Shown here piece after piece: positions 22,629-35,258 of a stretch of 64,000 nucleotides of DNA. The notes under the pieces are model-generated. The model was given only the letters and a program-made list of their open reading frames with translations, made no database searches and was not told the origin of the DNA. Source of the DNA: Solanum dulcamara (lineage: Eukaryota; Streptophyta; Magnoliopsida; Solanales; Solanaceae); NCBI RefSeq assembly GCF_947179165.1, contig NC_077237.1:16639523-16703522 (forward strand), in the 5' to 3' direction. Made by a program: the position numbers and the translations under genes. Positions within the stretch are counted from its first letter, which is position 1, and every line of letters starts with the position of its first letter.

Positions 22629-24090
22629 TCATGACCCAAAATTGGGTGTGATGGCACTCACCCTATTGTCACGACCCAATTCCTTAGCTCATGATGACAC
22701 CTACTATATCCCATCAGTAGGTAAGCCAATCCGTCAACTCGGAACTTCAAGTAATGGGTTTGAGGGCAGAAACTAAACAAGAGTGGTGAATTATATAGAT
22801 AGACAGAAAGAATAAGCAAAAGTTAACCAAAATATGATATAAATAACTAAAGATCCCTCTCAAAACCTGGAAGTCACAAATACATAGCTTCTATAAAATA
22901 AATAAAAAGTACAAGTCCCGAAAGTAGACGGAAAATATATACAACAACTGGCTAGTCTCAAAAGGTAAAAGACGGGTCATCCATACTGAAGGAGACAAGA
23001 ATGATCCAAAAATACCAAGTGCTAACCCTAGTCTCTGAAGCTGAATGCAACATGCTTGATCTATCAACGGCGGTAGCTGGTGCTCGGTCCTGTATCACAA
23101 AAGTAGATACAGAGTGTAGTATGAGTACCAAGACAATACGTACCAGTAGGCATCATAGTCCGAATGAGAAGAAAAGGTAAAAATAATATGAAAAAGAGGA
23201 ATAGCCTAAATAGGAGTCAATATAAGCATCAAAAGGGAAAAGAGTACTACCTATGAGAACTACAACTAACTATACCTAACTGGGCCCCCATAAGCCCAGC
23301 CGAGAGACTCGTGCGCAAGTTAAATAAAAACCCGGACGAACCCCTATAAGCTTTCCGAGTACACAGAATAGTTACAACTACCAAAGCTAGGAACCAAGAA
23401 TCTGCGATGTCAGGGGTGACTTTGGGGTCGAGGCCGAGACTGGGACCCAAATGCTCACCCGAATGTTCAAAGTAGCTAAGGCCGGGACAGAGTACATGGA
23501 TTCTTGCCATAATACATCGGTACAGTCGAGGCCGAGACTGGGTACCCGGATGCTCACTGTAAAATATTGATATAATCGAGGCCAGGATTGGGTATCCGGA
23601 TGCTCGTCATACTAACAAGTGGCAAAGACCGGGGCTGGGTACCCGAATGCTCTTTCATAATTCAAAATGGAGGTCGGTACTGGGTACCCTGATGCTCATA
23701 GATAAATTATCCCATGATGACAAATATTCTCCTCCCCAACTAGAATATAACAGTACCAAAAATCTTTTCTCCAATGAGTCAACTGATATACCACCAAAAC
23801 TTGAACCGGAGCCCAAGTCAACGATCATGAAATCTAGTATTGCCGACTCATCATGAAAGTCACGATTATACCGATTTCTGGATGAGTGTATTTATAAGAA
23901 TAAGGGTAACGCCTAACTAAGGCCAAACTACCAGGCACTAGCCTGCTACACTATTCTACAAGGATCTAAGTCCACCAGAGCGATGTCGGGGTATCTAAAG
24001 TAAGTTTACATCCTATACTAAGGCCGACATACTCCACAATATCAACAAAATGCTCATTCAACTCTCCTTATAAGGTCTCTCATACTAATT
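22629..24090 (-). mobile_element. Nested LTR fragments (starts at 22629 and 22664)
   Basis: Two antisense LTR starts, TGTCATGACCCAAAATTGGG and TGTCACGACCCAATTCC, follow each other within 40 bases, so one element probably landed near the end of another. The second contains CAGTAGGTAAGCCAA and a 49-bp tandem array (23427-23700). No coding content, and target duplications could not be assigned. Confidence 0.55.
23427..23700. repeat. Tandem repeat, about 49-bp unit, 6 copies
   Basis: The core GAGGCCGAGACTGGGTACCC followed by a (G/A)ATGCTCA tail recurs near 23427, 23475, 23524, 23574, 23623 and 23670. The copies are clearly diverged. Confidence 0.8.
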
Positions 24091-26078
24091 TGTCAAGACC
24101 CAAAAATTGATGTCATGATGGTACACATCCCAAATCCAACTTGATATGTAAGCCTAAAAAGTAAACTCATACGAGACTTCCAAGAGGAAGTCAGGCCATA
24201 AATTAAATAACAATAAAGGTAAAGAAGAAATTATCCTGAAACCTAGTGTCATAAGTATAAAGAAAATTTAATACAAAATTTGAATCTGAAATACATCATA
24301 AGTCTCTGAATAGAACTAAAGACTGAAAAAAATAAAAGATAGAACTAGTGGCTATCTGGATTTTGGGATCTCACCATAAATCTAAAGATATGTAGTCCAC
24401 TAGAAAGATCAGATACCATGCGAAATGCCTTGACAAGGATCTGCATTAAAAAGAGACACAAAAGTAGAGGTGAGTACAGTCTACAAGTACTTAGTAGGTT
24501 TAGCCGACTGAATATAAAGAATTAAGTAAACCTATGAAATAAACTAAGGAACGCTTCCACCTGCATACAGAAAAGTCTTATCATGACGTCAGTGCTGCCA
24601 ATTTATATAGAATGGCACAACTAAAGTAAACACATAAGGACAACTCATTATCACAATTACTCAGATAAGTCAAGTAGTGCAGATAAAAATGTAATGCAAT
24701 GTAGTATGATGGTGCAATGATATGGTGGTATGATGGAATCAAGGCTATCACACAACCTATCGTATACACTTGTCGAGCTAAGGCTTCCAGAAAAGGACCC
24801 ATGAGGGACTCGTAGTCTATATACTAAATCAAAGTATCTAAATCTCATCAACTTGCTACCTAGCTCGTGGTCAAGTATATAAAAAGGTGGCACTTTTCTT
24901 TGTCAAAAAGAATTTCACAGTTCTCAACATCCCAAGATCAATGATATAATGAATGAGGATAAATACATCATAACACATATGGCATGGAGCTAATATTTTA
25001 CTCAACAGTAATACAAGGTTTAAGGTTCTCAAAACTTAACCTAAATAAGATATTCGCCCTCAATGGATAGTAATAGAAAGGAAATATATTAAAATAAGTG
25101 TCCACCCTCTTTCAAAAATATTTCAGTGTTCAAAAGTGTTCAAAACCCCCTAGCTCAACCCCTCAGGCAGGCATTACAAGTGAATTAGTCTCCTCAAGCC
25201 TCTCTCATAGGAAAATCATGAATTACATAATCTCAAAGAAGATAAGATATCAAATAAGGCCCCCACATGAGATACACAGCAAAAATAGGCCCCCACATGG
25301 GCTATACAGCACAAATACGCTACCACACGGGATATATGCGAAGGATCAATAAAATGACATAATTTAACAGGATTATATCATAATACTAACCCTTAGCCAA
25401 GTTCATCGTCCTAATACCCAACTAGGGCTTTTCTACCATTAATTTTAAGTCAAAACCCTCCCCAAAGGATAATCAACCATGATTCTAGATTCTAAGAATC
25501 AAAATACGGATTAGGGGAGTAATTAACTTACCTTTGGCAAGAGAATTCATGAAAAATGATAAGAAACTGCCTTAGGTCTCCCCTTAGCTCTCAAGAATGA
25601 AGTTTGCAGAAAAATAACATTTTAAGGGCTTTTATCCATTTTTACTCATGACAAGCCCGCCACAGTGGGCCCTATCCCACCACAGCGGCCCTACCCTGGC
25701 AGGATTAATCATGTTATGGCAGGTTGCACAGAGACATAAAGTCTGAATTTGAGTCCAAGCTCTCATTTTACAACACACCCTCAACCTATGGCGTTCTAAA
25801 TTCAACCTTTCATGCCAAGATCAATTACGGGAGTTCTACTTGCCCAAATTTAATTTCGTAAAGCGTTACAAGATACTTATCTTCTTCGATATTAATTCAA
25901 ATAATCAAAATCAACATTAAATCTCTCAGTAATTATCGGATTACCCTAGACCTCACCTGACTCAGATTTCATCCATGTCGGGCCTAGGCTTAAAATTTCC
26001 ATGTCAATAGCTAAAAGTATTCTTGTCTAAATTTCATCCCCGTTGGTTTATCCATAATGATGGAAATAGGTCGTTACA
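24091..26078 (-). mobile_element. 3' LTR of a degenerate minus-strand chromovirus
   Basis: It begins TGTCAAGACCC and ends GGTCGTTACA. Its last 0.73 kb matches the end of the repeat at 31231-33438 (GGATTATATCATAA, AACCATGATTCTAGATTCTAA, TTATCCATAATGATGG). The first halves differ, so one copy may be a mosaic. I found no matching 5-bp duplication outside the pair. Confidence 0.6.
25258..25347. repeat. Tandem repeat, 30-bp unit, 3 copies
   Basis: Units starting at 25258, 25288 and 25318 share the core CCACA(T/C)G(A/G)G(A/C)TA. They lie inside the 3' LTR. The matching open frame is a by-product of the unit being a multiple of three. Confidence 0.75.
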
Positions 26079-26192
26079 ATAGATACTAATCTATCCATCA
26101 CTCGTCCTCGAGTGACAAAACTAGGAAATACTAGGCTAAGGCAAGAATAGAGTAGTACCTAAATCGTCAAATAACTAGGGATACTTGTATCA

Positions 26193-26324
26193 CATGTCCT
26201 TCTTGGTTTTCCAAGCTTCCTCCATCGAACGATGGTTCCATTGAACTTTCATTGATTTAATCTCTTTTTTTCTTAGCTTTCGAACATCGCAATCTAGAAT
26301 TGCAACATTTTCTTCCTCATACTG
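26193..26324 (-). pseudogene. Chromodomain remnant of degenerate chromovirus
   Basis: The minus strand reads EEENVAILDCDVRKLRKKEIKSMKVQW and MEEAWKTKKDM, the chromodomain pattern also seen at 51338-51562. It ends close to the 3' LTR, as it should. Stops lie on both sides. Confidence 0.68.
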
Positions 26325-26387
26325 AAGATCCTAGTATAACAAGACTGATTCCCACTTAATGATATAATATCCATCCCTATGGTACTT

Positions 26388-27355
26388 CTAAGATATGGAC
26401 ACATGGAATACTAGATGGACTCCAGATAGACTAGAAAGTAAAGCCAATCTATAAGACATTAGCCATACACAGTCAAGGATTTCAAAGGGGCCAAAGTAGC
26501 AAGGACTGAGCTTGCCCTTCTTGCTGAATCTCATCACCCCCATTATGAGTGACACTTTTAGAAAAACTTTCTCATAAGCTTGAAATGTCATATCCCTCAC
26601 CTTGCGATATGTATATTCCTTCTGTCGACTCTGGGCTGCTAGGAGCTTAGCTTGGACGCTTCTTACCTTATTCTGAGCATCCTTTACCAAATCAACCCCC
26701 AAAGGTTTCACATCTCCAGCCTCAAACCATCCTACGGGTGATCTACATCCTCTCCCATAAAGTGCTTTGAATGGTGTCATATCAATGGTGGATAATAGAT
26801 GTTATTGTAGGAGAACTCATACAAAAGTAAGAATTTATCCCAATGCCCTCCAAAGTCAATTACACATGCCCTCAACGTGTCTTCCAATACCTGAATAGTC
26901 ATCTCTGAATGTCCATCAAAATTTATGTTGAAAGTGAGTTTAATTCCTGACTCTTTATGAAATTTCCCCCAAAACTTAGATGTAAACTGCGTACCACGGT
27001 CTGACATGATAGAAAGTGGCACCACTTGTAGCCTTACTATCTCTTTAACATAGATCGTCGTTAATTGTTGTGCATTATAGTATACTCCAATTGGAATAAA
27101 GTAGGATGACTTCGTCAGCCTGTCAACTACAACCCAAATAGTGTCAAGCTTTTCCAAGGACTTAGGAAGACCTACCATGAAATCCATGACAATTATTTCC
27201 CACTTCCATTCAGGAATTGGCATTCTCTGAAGTAAACCTACAGGGCATTGGTGCTCATACTTCACTTGTTGACAGTTCTGACATTTAGCCAAAAAATGAG
27301 CTATGTCTTTTTCCATGCGAGGCCACCAATAAATCTGGTTCAAGTCTTGATACAT
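26388..27355 (-). pseudogene. Integrase of degenerate chromovirus, frameshifted
   Basis: Two overlapping frames (26777-27355 and 26388-26780) give CQNCQQVKYEHQ, the end of the zinc-binding domain, then MDFMVGLP with the first catalytic Asp and MSDRGTQFTSKFW with the second. EMTIQVLEDTLR follows with the Glu, then MTPFKALYGRGCRSP and KGKLSPCYFGPFEI. The HPQTDGQAE stretch is altered to FDGHSE, and a frame change near 26778 separates the catalytic core from its C-terminal part. It lies between RNase H and chromodomain remnants in the usual order. Inactive. Confidence 0.85.
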
Positions 27356-28904
27356 CTTCGTTACCCCTGGATGAATAGAGTACCATGAACCATGAGACTC
27401 CGTAGCACTTTCTGAATCAAGACATCTATTCAGGGAACATAAATCCCCCCTCTAAGTACCCCACCTATATAAAGGGCTACATCTTGGGCATTGCCCAACA
27501 AAGTCTTCTCTTTGATCTCATTTAAGTTTTTATCCTCAAACTGCTTGGCCTTGATTTTCTTAATAAAGATAGGACTTACCTCAATACTGGCAAGTACCCC
27601 ACCCTTTGCTGAGATGCCTAGCCATATAAATTAGTCTCCAAGGACTGAGCCTCGCTAGCCAAAGTCTACTTACAGGAACCCAAACAAGCTAGACTGCTCA
27701 TACTAACTGTCTTCTGTCTTAATGCGTCTACCACCACATTAGCCTTACCTAGATAATACTGAATGGTGACATCATAATCCTTGAGTAACTCCATCTACCT
27801 TTGTTGTCTCAGGTTCAAGTCCTTCTGAGTGAACATGTGTTGTAGGTGCGATGGTCAATAAACACTTCACACTTGACGCCATAAAGGTAATATGACCAAA
27901 TCTTTAGAGATAAAACTACCACTGCCAACTCCAAATCATGCGTCAGATAGTTCATCTCGTGAATCTTCAATAGCCATGAGGCATAGACTATAACATTCTA
28001 ATCTTACATCAACACAGCACCCAAGCCTGAATGTAAAGCATCATAATAAATAATGAAATCTTTACCTTCAACTAGCAAGGTTAGATTAGGTATCGTGGTT
28101 AGAAGAGTTTTAAGCTTTTGGAAGCTCTCTTTGTATTTATCAGTCCACTCAAATAGCACATCATTCTAAGTTAGCTTGGTCAAATGGATGGTAATAGAAG
28201 CAAAGTTCCTCAAAAACCGATGATAGTAGATGGCAAGCCCCATAAAACTTCTAACTTCAGTTATAAAGCTAGGTCGGCCCTAGTCCTTAGCTACTTCAAT
28301 CTTTTGGGGCTACCATTAACCCTTCTTTTTAAACACATGCCCCAAAAAGGCAACTAAAGTTAATCAGAATTCACATTTAGAAAATTTTGCATACAATTTA
28401 TGTTTCCCCAAGACACGCAAAACAAAATGAAGATGGTATGCATGTTCTTCCTTACTCTTTAAACAGACTAGAATACCATCTTTAAACACACTTACAAAGG
28501 AATCCAGAAATGGCTTGAACACCCCATTTATTAAACTCATAAAGGTTGCAGGTGCATTGGTCAGACCAAACGACATTACCTAAAACTCATAGTGCCTATA
28601 CCGAGTTTTAAATGTCATTTTGGGCACATTCTCGAATCTAATCTTCAGCTGATGGTACCCAGACCTAAGATAAATTTTTTTAAAAACTAACACACCTTGT
28701 AACTAGTCAAAGAGATCATCTATACGAGACAATGGGTACTTATTTCGAGTGGTAACCTTATTTAGTTGTCGATAATATATACATATCCTTATAATGTCTT
28801 CCTTCTAATTAAAAAATAAGACTGAAGTACCCTATGGGGAAGCGATAGAAAGGATAAAACCTTTATCAAGGAGTTCTTGGATTTTAGCTTTAAGCCCTCT
28901 CAAG
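27356..28904 (-). pseudogene. Reverse transcriptase and RNase H remnants
   Basis: Broken frames on the minus strand include [23 protein letters not shown] (28364-28576) and [18 protein letters not shown] RNase H debris near 27780-27900. The polymerase active site, normally FIDDILVYS, reads VFKDGILVC, so the paired aspartates are lost. Many stops follow. Confidence 0.78.
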
Positions 28905-29500
28905 TCATATGATAATAAAGAATTGAGAATGAGCGAGTGCCGGCTCTAAGTCAATGTAGAAATATATATCTCTATCCAGAGGCATATCATGCAAATCAGA
29001 AAGAAACACTTCCTTAAACTCAAACACCATAGGAATAGTCTTAATAGAGAGATACTCTACATCAACATCCTGAATATGAGCCAAATATGCCAAACAACCC
29101 TGCCCCACCATTTTTCTATCCCAGAGAAAGGATATGATCTTAGTTGGGTTAGGCTTGTACACCTCTTCACACTCTAACCTTTCCCTACCTAGAATCTTTA
29201 GAGTCATAGGCTTAGCATTATAGTTAAGCACAACATAATAGGGGGACAACCAATTCATTCCTAAGATAATGTCAAAATGAGTCATATCTAAGATTACCAA
29301 GTCAACCAAAGTCTGGAAACTCATAATCAGAACAAGACAAGCATGATAGATATGGGTGACTACAACAGACGCTCCAACTAGGATAGAAACATAGATGGGG
29401 GCATCAAGAATATCACAAATCACATCAAAGACTAAGGAAAATTATACTAACACATAAGAGTAGGTAGAACCCAAATCAAATATGGCAGTAGCCAACCAGT
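28905..29500 (-). pseudogene. Protease and linker region remnant
   Basis: The frame at 28905-29423 has VDLVILDMTHFDIILGMNWL and EFKEVFLSDLHDMPLDRDI, the conserved stretch after the aspartic protease and before reverse transcriptase. Just upstream, at about 29465-29500, AIFDLGSTYSYV is the protease active site with DLGST in place of the usual D(S/T)G. A stop separates the two. Confidence 0.75.
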
Positions 29501-29599
29501 CACCGACAAGAATAGTACCTCTTATTACTGAATCAGACATCTCAAGCTCTATCCTACATGGAAAGGCATAAAAATATTCCTTGTTGTCCTGAAGGGCAA

Positions 29600-30565
29600 C
29601 TTCTCTACCTAGATGCACTGCTCCTATACCTGCATTACCATTTTCCCGCCCTCTACGCCCTCTATGTTTCCTCCTCGCCCACTTTGTGAATGTCCTATAC
29701 TATTATTACCTCTACCCATCAGTACCACTACTCTAGTCAATTGCAGCATGGGATGATTCATGTGAGGGTGGGGAAACTCTCTCCTCATATGCCATGGCTC
29801 TCCACAATTAAAACAGTTACGGTCAAGGGATGGCCTATTGCCTGGCATGAACGAATCTCCCTCACCCTCCTGGATAGGATTTTGTTGTGGAGTCCCTGAG
29901 TAACCACCCATAGAAGAAGGAATAGCTTACTGAATTGGCCGAGATTCAATTTTTAGCCTCCATGAAATTTGCATGTATTCTTAGGCTTCTTAGACAAAGC
30001 CTTGGCCTACCCATCCCATCGAACTCCTTCTACCTTCTACATAAAGTCTTTCATTTCTTTAAAACTTTTACATGCAGAGGTCATGTAGATAAACAACACC
30101 TGAAATTTGGGATTCAATCCCTTCACGAACAAACGGATCCTCTCCTCCTCTATAGTCACCAACTTAGAGCATATCTTGACAAGGCACAGAACTTAGCCTC
30201 ATACACAGCTACTGTCATACCACTCTACTCGAAAGACATGAACTCATCCTTCTTGCAATCTCTTAAGTTTTGGGGTACATACTTCTTTAAGAATAAAACA
30301 TGGAACTGAACCCAAGTGAGTGGGGAAAAAATGGCGATCGGCATTCTATAAAGGCCCTTCACCACTACTTTGCTTCACCTTGAAGAAAGAAGGTCACGAA
30401 CTCAACTTCATGCAAATGGACTATGCCTAACTTGTGTAGCCTCTCATAACAATCCAAAATAAACTCATAAACATCCTTATTCTCAGAACCTTGAAACATT
30501 AGAGGCTTCAATTTCAAGAACTTAGTCAGTGTCTCGTGCTCCATGCTAGTCATCACTGTGCCCAT
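29600..30565 (-). pseudogene. Gag remnant with damaged zinc knuckle
   Basis: The start reads [40 protein letters not shown] and [13 protein letters not shown] (30365-30565), a gag capsid start of a type unlike the gag at 52829-55998. The zinc knuckle, CFNCGEPWHMRREF near 29810, has lost its last Cys. The middle is broken. Confidence 0.7.
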
Positions 30566-31213
30566 AAGTAGATGGAAGAAGGCATCAACTCATAACATAC
30601 CATTTATTTCAGGAACTGCAACAACAATGGAATGCAACTAGAGCTTAGGTTACATATACTGTGGGAATAGCTCAAGTTTTGGACAACCCCCTTAAGAAAG
30701 TCAAGATCTACTGGGTTATAACTTGGTCTAGAGGGGGAGCAGCCCCAGCCTATTCATTCTCCTCCTACTCAACATCCTCCTCAACCTCTACCTTTATATC
30801 CTTTTCTACCTTAGCCTAAGGCACGGGAGGGGCCTCTTCTCTAGGTACATCCTCAGATTGGGCTTCACCTCTATCAGGCACTACCTTTTCTCGATCTCTG
30901 CTGCATCCCATTCTTCTGCCCTTGCCTCAGCTACATCCTCTAACAGCAGGCTCCTTCTCTAGCTCGATGGGATCTATGAGCCAAACACCATTGTAATACG
31001 TGTTAACTATCTATGGATAAGAGAGTGAAATAGGTTAGATACCAATTTGAATCACCGGATCACAATTGAAATCAAGTTATAGCACGAAGGAAGAAGAAGA
31101 TAAGAAGATTTCCTAAAGTATTGTAGCCTCCTGAAGAAAATTATAGACGTCTCTATACCATTCCGCAAGACTCTACTAGACTCATTTTGGTACAACAAGA
31201 TCAATAAACCTAG
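30566..31213 (-). other. Leader of the degenerate chromovirus
   Basis: Between the gag start and the primer site. It contains a compositionally biased stretch rich in CCT/CTC on the plus strand (30740-30960) that may be the extreme N-terminus of gag in decayed form. No clear frame. Confidence 0.4.
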
Positions 31214-31226
31214 GGTTGTGATGCTA
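31214..31226 (-). promoter_or_regulatory. Decayed primer binding site
   Basis: GGTTGTGATGCTA stands where the minus-strand family usually has GCTCTGATACCA, four bases before the LTR start at 31231. Position is the main evidence. Confidence 0.4.
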
Positions 31227-31941
31227 ACTTTGTCACGACCTTGACCCGTAGTGATTAGCACCCACTATAACACTCCAGTGGGACAACAACTACTACAACC
31301 TTACTAGGCAGTATTAATAAGAGATAGGTATTTAAATATGTAGAAACAAGTTTACCTATTAGTTTAAAAGTTGAGTTCCCATAAACTAAATCAACAAACA
31401 GAAACATAACAATGCAGAAATTCAACCCCTAGAACCTGAAATGTGTTGTACCAAAACTCTACTGAACAATAAGTTTAAAGAAAAGGGGATGCAACCCCGA
31501 AAACAATAAAATATAACAAGAGTCTGAAAGGCCTAAGTCCTGAAAGGAAGGACCGAGACTGAGAACAATTCACAAAGCCTGAAAGAACAGGCTCACCCTT
31601 GAACTTTGCCATCAAAGATTTCCTAATTGAGGTCTCTCAACAGCCACCTGAAGATGCCCTGTACTCAACAAAGGAAGAGCAAGTGCAGTATCAGTATACA
31701 AAAAAATGGCGTACTGGTAGGAACACGCAGCTAGTCTAGTAAGTAAAATATAAATAAGTAACTACAACACAGTAAACACACATATACAAAATACTTTACC
31801 ACTTATGAACTCATGATCAATACATATATAAATACACAGGTTAACAATCTCAATTTTAATGCTTCAGTCAAAGAATGGTTCTCTCATGGAACCCATACCC
31901 AAACTGTTAGTATGTTAAAATGTGACACCCGATCTAATAAT

Positions 31942-32330
31942 GAGCCCGTTTGGATAGGCTTTAAGTTTGTCAAAACCAACTTAAAGCCCCTTTTTAGCTT
32001 TTGGACGTGTTTGCTTAATGCTAACTTTTAGCCATAAAGTTCTTAAAGTCAGTCAAAAATCAAAAGTTAAGATTCCTAACTTTTTTTTCTAAGTGCTTAA
32101 AGTCATTTTCTTTGACCATAGAAATTACTTTTATATCCCTTATATTTTAACTAAATTCCCAAACTACCCTTTTTATTCTTTTAACCCTAAAATTCACATC
32201 ATTTTCCTCATTTAAGCACTTTTTTCTAAACACTCAACTGCTTATTTATAAAAATAACTTTCAGCACTTCAAAGTTCTAAAAGCACTTCATACATAAAAG
32301 TTACTTTTTTAAGCCCATCCAAACGGGCTC
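31942..32330. mobile_element. 389-bp MITE with complete terminal inverted repeats
   Basis: The ends GAGCCCGTTTGGATAGGCTT and AAGCCCATCCAAACGGGCTC are inverted repeats with one mismatch in 20. A 3-bp duplication AAT flanks it, and removing the element restores the surrounding 30-bp tandem repeat. A 3-bp site is compatible with the PIF/Harbinger group but is too short to prove it. A second, damaged copy is at 7209-7570. Confidence 0.82.
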
Positions 32331-32335
32331 AATGT

Positions 32336-32420
32336 GTCATAACATGACACCCAGTTCGATATTGTGTCAGAACGTGACACTAGATTCAATTATGTGTCAA
32401 AACATGACACTCAATCCAAT
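32336..32420. repeat. GTGTCA..TGACAC tandem repeat, 30-bp unit
   Basis: GTGTCATAACATGACACCC, GTGTCAGAACGTGACAC and GTGTCAAAACATGACAC follow one another, each containing an inverted repeat. A further unit at 31918 was separated by the MITE. The same array occurs in the LTR at 44945-45062. Confidence 0.8.
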
Positions 32421-33438
32421 CAACCACAATCACAATCACAATTATAATGAATAGTCTCACACAGTTACAACCATCACGTAACAGGTTCATTGTATGTAAT
32501 TGATCACAAACAATCATTTCATTAGGTTCATTTTATATTTCCCTATTCACATATATATATGCATATAATGGAGCAATTAACAGGCGTATATGACACATAC
32601 AGGAAAACAAACCATCACCTACCTCAAAACCAAGCCTGAATGCTCTTATAAGAATTGAGCCTTCCCTTTCTGGAGTCTTTTATATTTTTCTTGGTCTAAA
32701 ATAATTATACATAGGCAAAGGATTAATAAAATGGCCTAATTTAACCGGATTATATCATAACACTAATTGTTAGCCAAGTTCATGACCATAAATCCAATTA
32801 GGTTTTTTTCACCATTAATTTCAATCCAAAACCCTCCGCAAGGTATAATCAACCATGATTCTAGATTCTAAAAATCAAAATATGGATTAGAGGAGTAATT
32901 AACTTACCTTTGGTGCGAGAACTCATGGAAAATGATAAAAAAAATTGCCCTAGATTTCCGCTTAGATATCAAGAATGAAGTTTGCAAAAAAAATAACGTC
33001 TTTGGGCGACTTTTCCCCTTTTTTACTAGTGACTGTCTGCCATAATGGGACCCATCCTACTATAATGGCCCCTCCATTATGGGTTGCATGAAGACCAAAA
33101 GTCAGGATTTGATTCCCAAGCTCCTAATTTGCAACACACCTCGACCCAAGATATTCTAAATTCAATTTCTTCATGCCAAGATCAATTGCAGAAGTTCTAC
33201 TTGCCCGAATTCGATTACGTAAAGTCATACAGGCTTCTTATCATCTTGGCTATTAAATCAAATAATCAAACTCAAAATTAAATTCTCCATCCATTACCAA
33301 ATTACCCTAGACCTCACTGACTCAGATTTCGTTCAAGTCTGGTATGGGCTCAAAATTTCTAAGTCACTACTCAAAAAAATTTTATCCCAAAGTCCTTCTC
33401 CATTGGTTTATCCATAATGATGGGAATAGGTTGTTACA

Positions 33439-35258
33439 CGATGTACTACCTGTACTAACCATTTCTAGTACGTCGGCGTGGTACCCGAACCATTCATATG
33501 ATATTTCATATCAGGAATGATACCCGAGCCAACCATTAATAAACATATAATGGTATGGTATGTGATCAAACAAGCAATTACAAACAGCATGCAAAATCAC
33601 AATCACAATGAACAACCATACTTGAAATCACAATTAAATTAAACAAGCTCATTACATGAGATTATCAATATGAAGTAATTTCAAATTCACCCTTTATTTT
33701 CTAAACATGCATTACACAAACATTTCACATGGAACACTCAACATGAACACATACACACATATATATATCCCAATACTATACCCCTTTATGGGTACACATT
33801 CATTCCCAAAAATTACCTTCCTAATCCCATAAATTAATACTATTTCCACTCATTATGTTCCCCTTATTACCACAAATCCTAAAATGGCTATAATCCAGGA
33901 ATTTCATAACACTTAATCGTACAATTACTATCAAAGAACCTTAACAAAAAAAACTCAAGGTTAACAATCAAGAACCGGAGAACCCAACCCTTAGTAATTA
34001 CTTTTCTCCACCTTAACAACAATAAACAACAATCTTTAAACATTCAGACTCCATGCCCAATGGCCTATGCATAAAATCTCCCATTCATCTACAAGAATAT
34101 TGTGAAATAGAATATAGTTCTAACAATTCAGTTAAGAAAACCTAGCCTACCTTGGTGTCAAACAGCTGCTAAAAAACTATGAATGCAAGCTTCTGGTTCC
34201 TTTGCGAGGCTTTAGCTTGTTCTCGGTATAAAATAACAATACAAGTACAAAATACATCACAATAGGCCAAAAAATTTTGGATTATATCCAAATTCCAAAC
34301 CCTAGGCCAATTTTATGATTATTCCACCCAAACTAGGTTTTTCCCACTATTAATTAACCTAAAACTACCAATGCTGCATTATGATAAATAAATCAAGAAT
34401 AACCATTCTTAAGAATAGCCCAAGGTCTTATACCCTAAAATCCTCATAAATTTGAATTTTTCCCACCTTAGGATGAACCCAAACCCTCCCATAAGCGTAA
34501 CACTCTAGATTTTAAGGATTAAGAATCAAATTACAAGTTAAGAGTGTAATTCACTTACCTTTATCCAAGAGATTGGTGGAAAACCTGATGGAAATTGCCC
34601 TAAATGGCCTTTTCTTTTCCCAAGAATGAAGTGAGAAAAGGCCCCATTGACGAAAGAACAAATCGAAAAATAGTAAATTTGATAAATATTCATTTTATCC
34701 GATTTCATCTTTATCACACTTCTTTGTATTCCAAGTAAAAAATAGTTTCGTTCAATAAGAGGTTTTGGGAACTTTTCTGCATTAAAAATCAACTTACCCT
34801 ACTATAGTAGCCCGCCCAGCTATAGCAATGTCTCCATAGAGGCCCGCGCGCAATAGTGCCTTCATAATTAATCTCGCTATAGCAGTATGACACCTGGCGT
34901 CTTCCACAAAATTAGAAACTCGTAAACCTTATCCAAAGCCCTCATTTCACAACATACCTTTGACTTTTGACGTCCTATGCTAACTCCTTCATGCCAAGTT
35001 CGATATCGGGAGTTTTACTCACCCTGAATTTAATTCTGGAGGGCCTTATGAATTCCTTAATATCTTAGCTACTAGAAAACACAATCCAAGGTTAGACACA
35101 GCATCTAATCCATTCTTATATTTCCCTATACCTCACCTTGATCATATTTTGTTTAAGACTAGCCTAGGATGAAATTTTCAAGTCATTATTCTAAAGGTTT
35201 TCTGGCCCAATTTCTTTCACCAATGTTTTACTAATAACGACCAGAAGGTGTCGTTACA
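33439..35258 (-). mobile_element. Antisense LTR fragment, inner part
   Basis: In reverse it matches the solo LTR at 35356-38084: TGGTACCCGAACC-type words pair with 36560-36660, and it ends GTGTCGTTACA. CTATAGTAGCCCGCC and GCTATAGCAATG words lie at 34795-34900. It may be the displaced remainder of the LTR that starts at 22255. The frame at 34538-34792 lies in LTR sequence and is not a gene. Confidence 0.6.

Larger units (their letters stand above)
31231..33438 (-). mobile_element. 5' LTR of the degenerate chromovirus, with nested MITE
   Basis: It begins TGTCACGACCTTGACC and ends GGTTGTTACA. The last 0.73 kb matches the LTR at 24091-26078. It contains a 30-bp GTGTCA..TGACAC repeat array broken by a MITE at 31942-32330, and CCATAATGGGACC-type palindrome words at 33030-33090. 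Without the MITE it is about 1.8 kb long. Confidence 0.6.

Noticed and set aside
23427..23700. Regularly spaced repeats, possible CRISPR-like array
   Set aside because: Plant nuclear context, copies and spacers diverge together as one unit of about 49 bases, and the array is inside an LTR. It is an ordinary tandem repeat.
24091..33438. Treating the degenerate chromovirus as having a 5-bp target duplication
   Set aside because: Flanks TAATT (24086-24090) and CGATG (33439-33443) do not match, so the outer borders stay uncertain.
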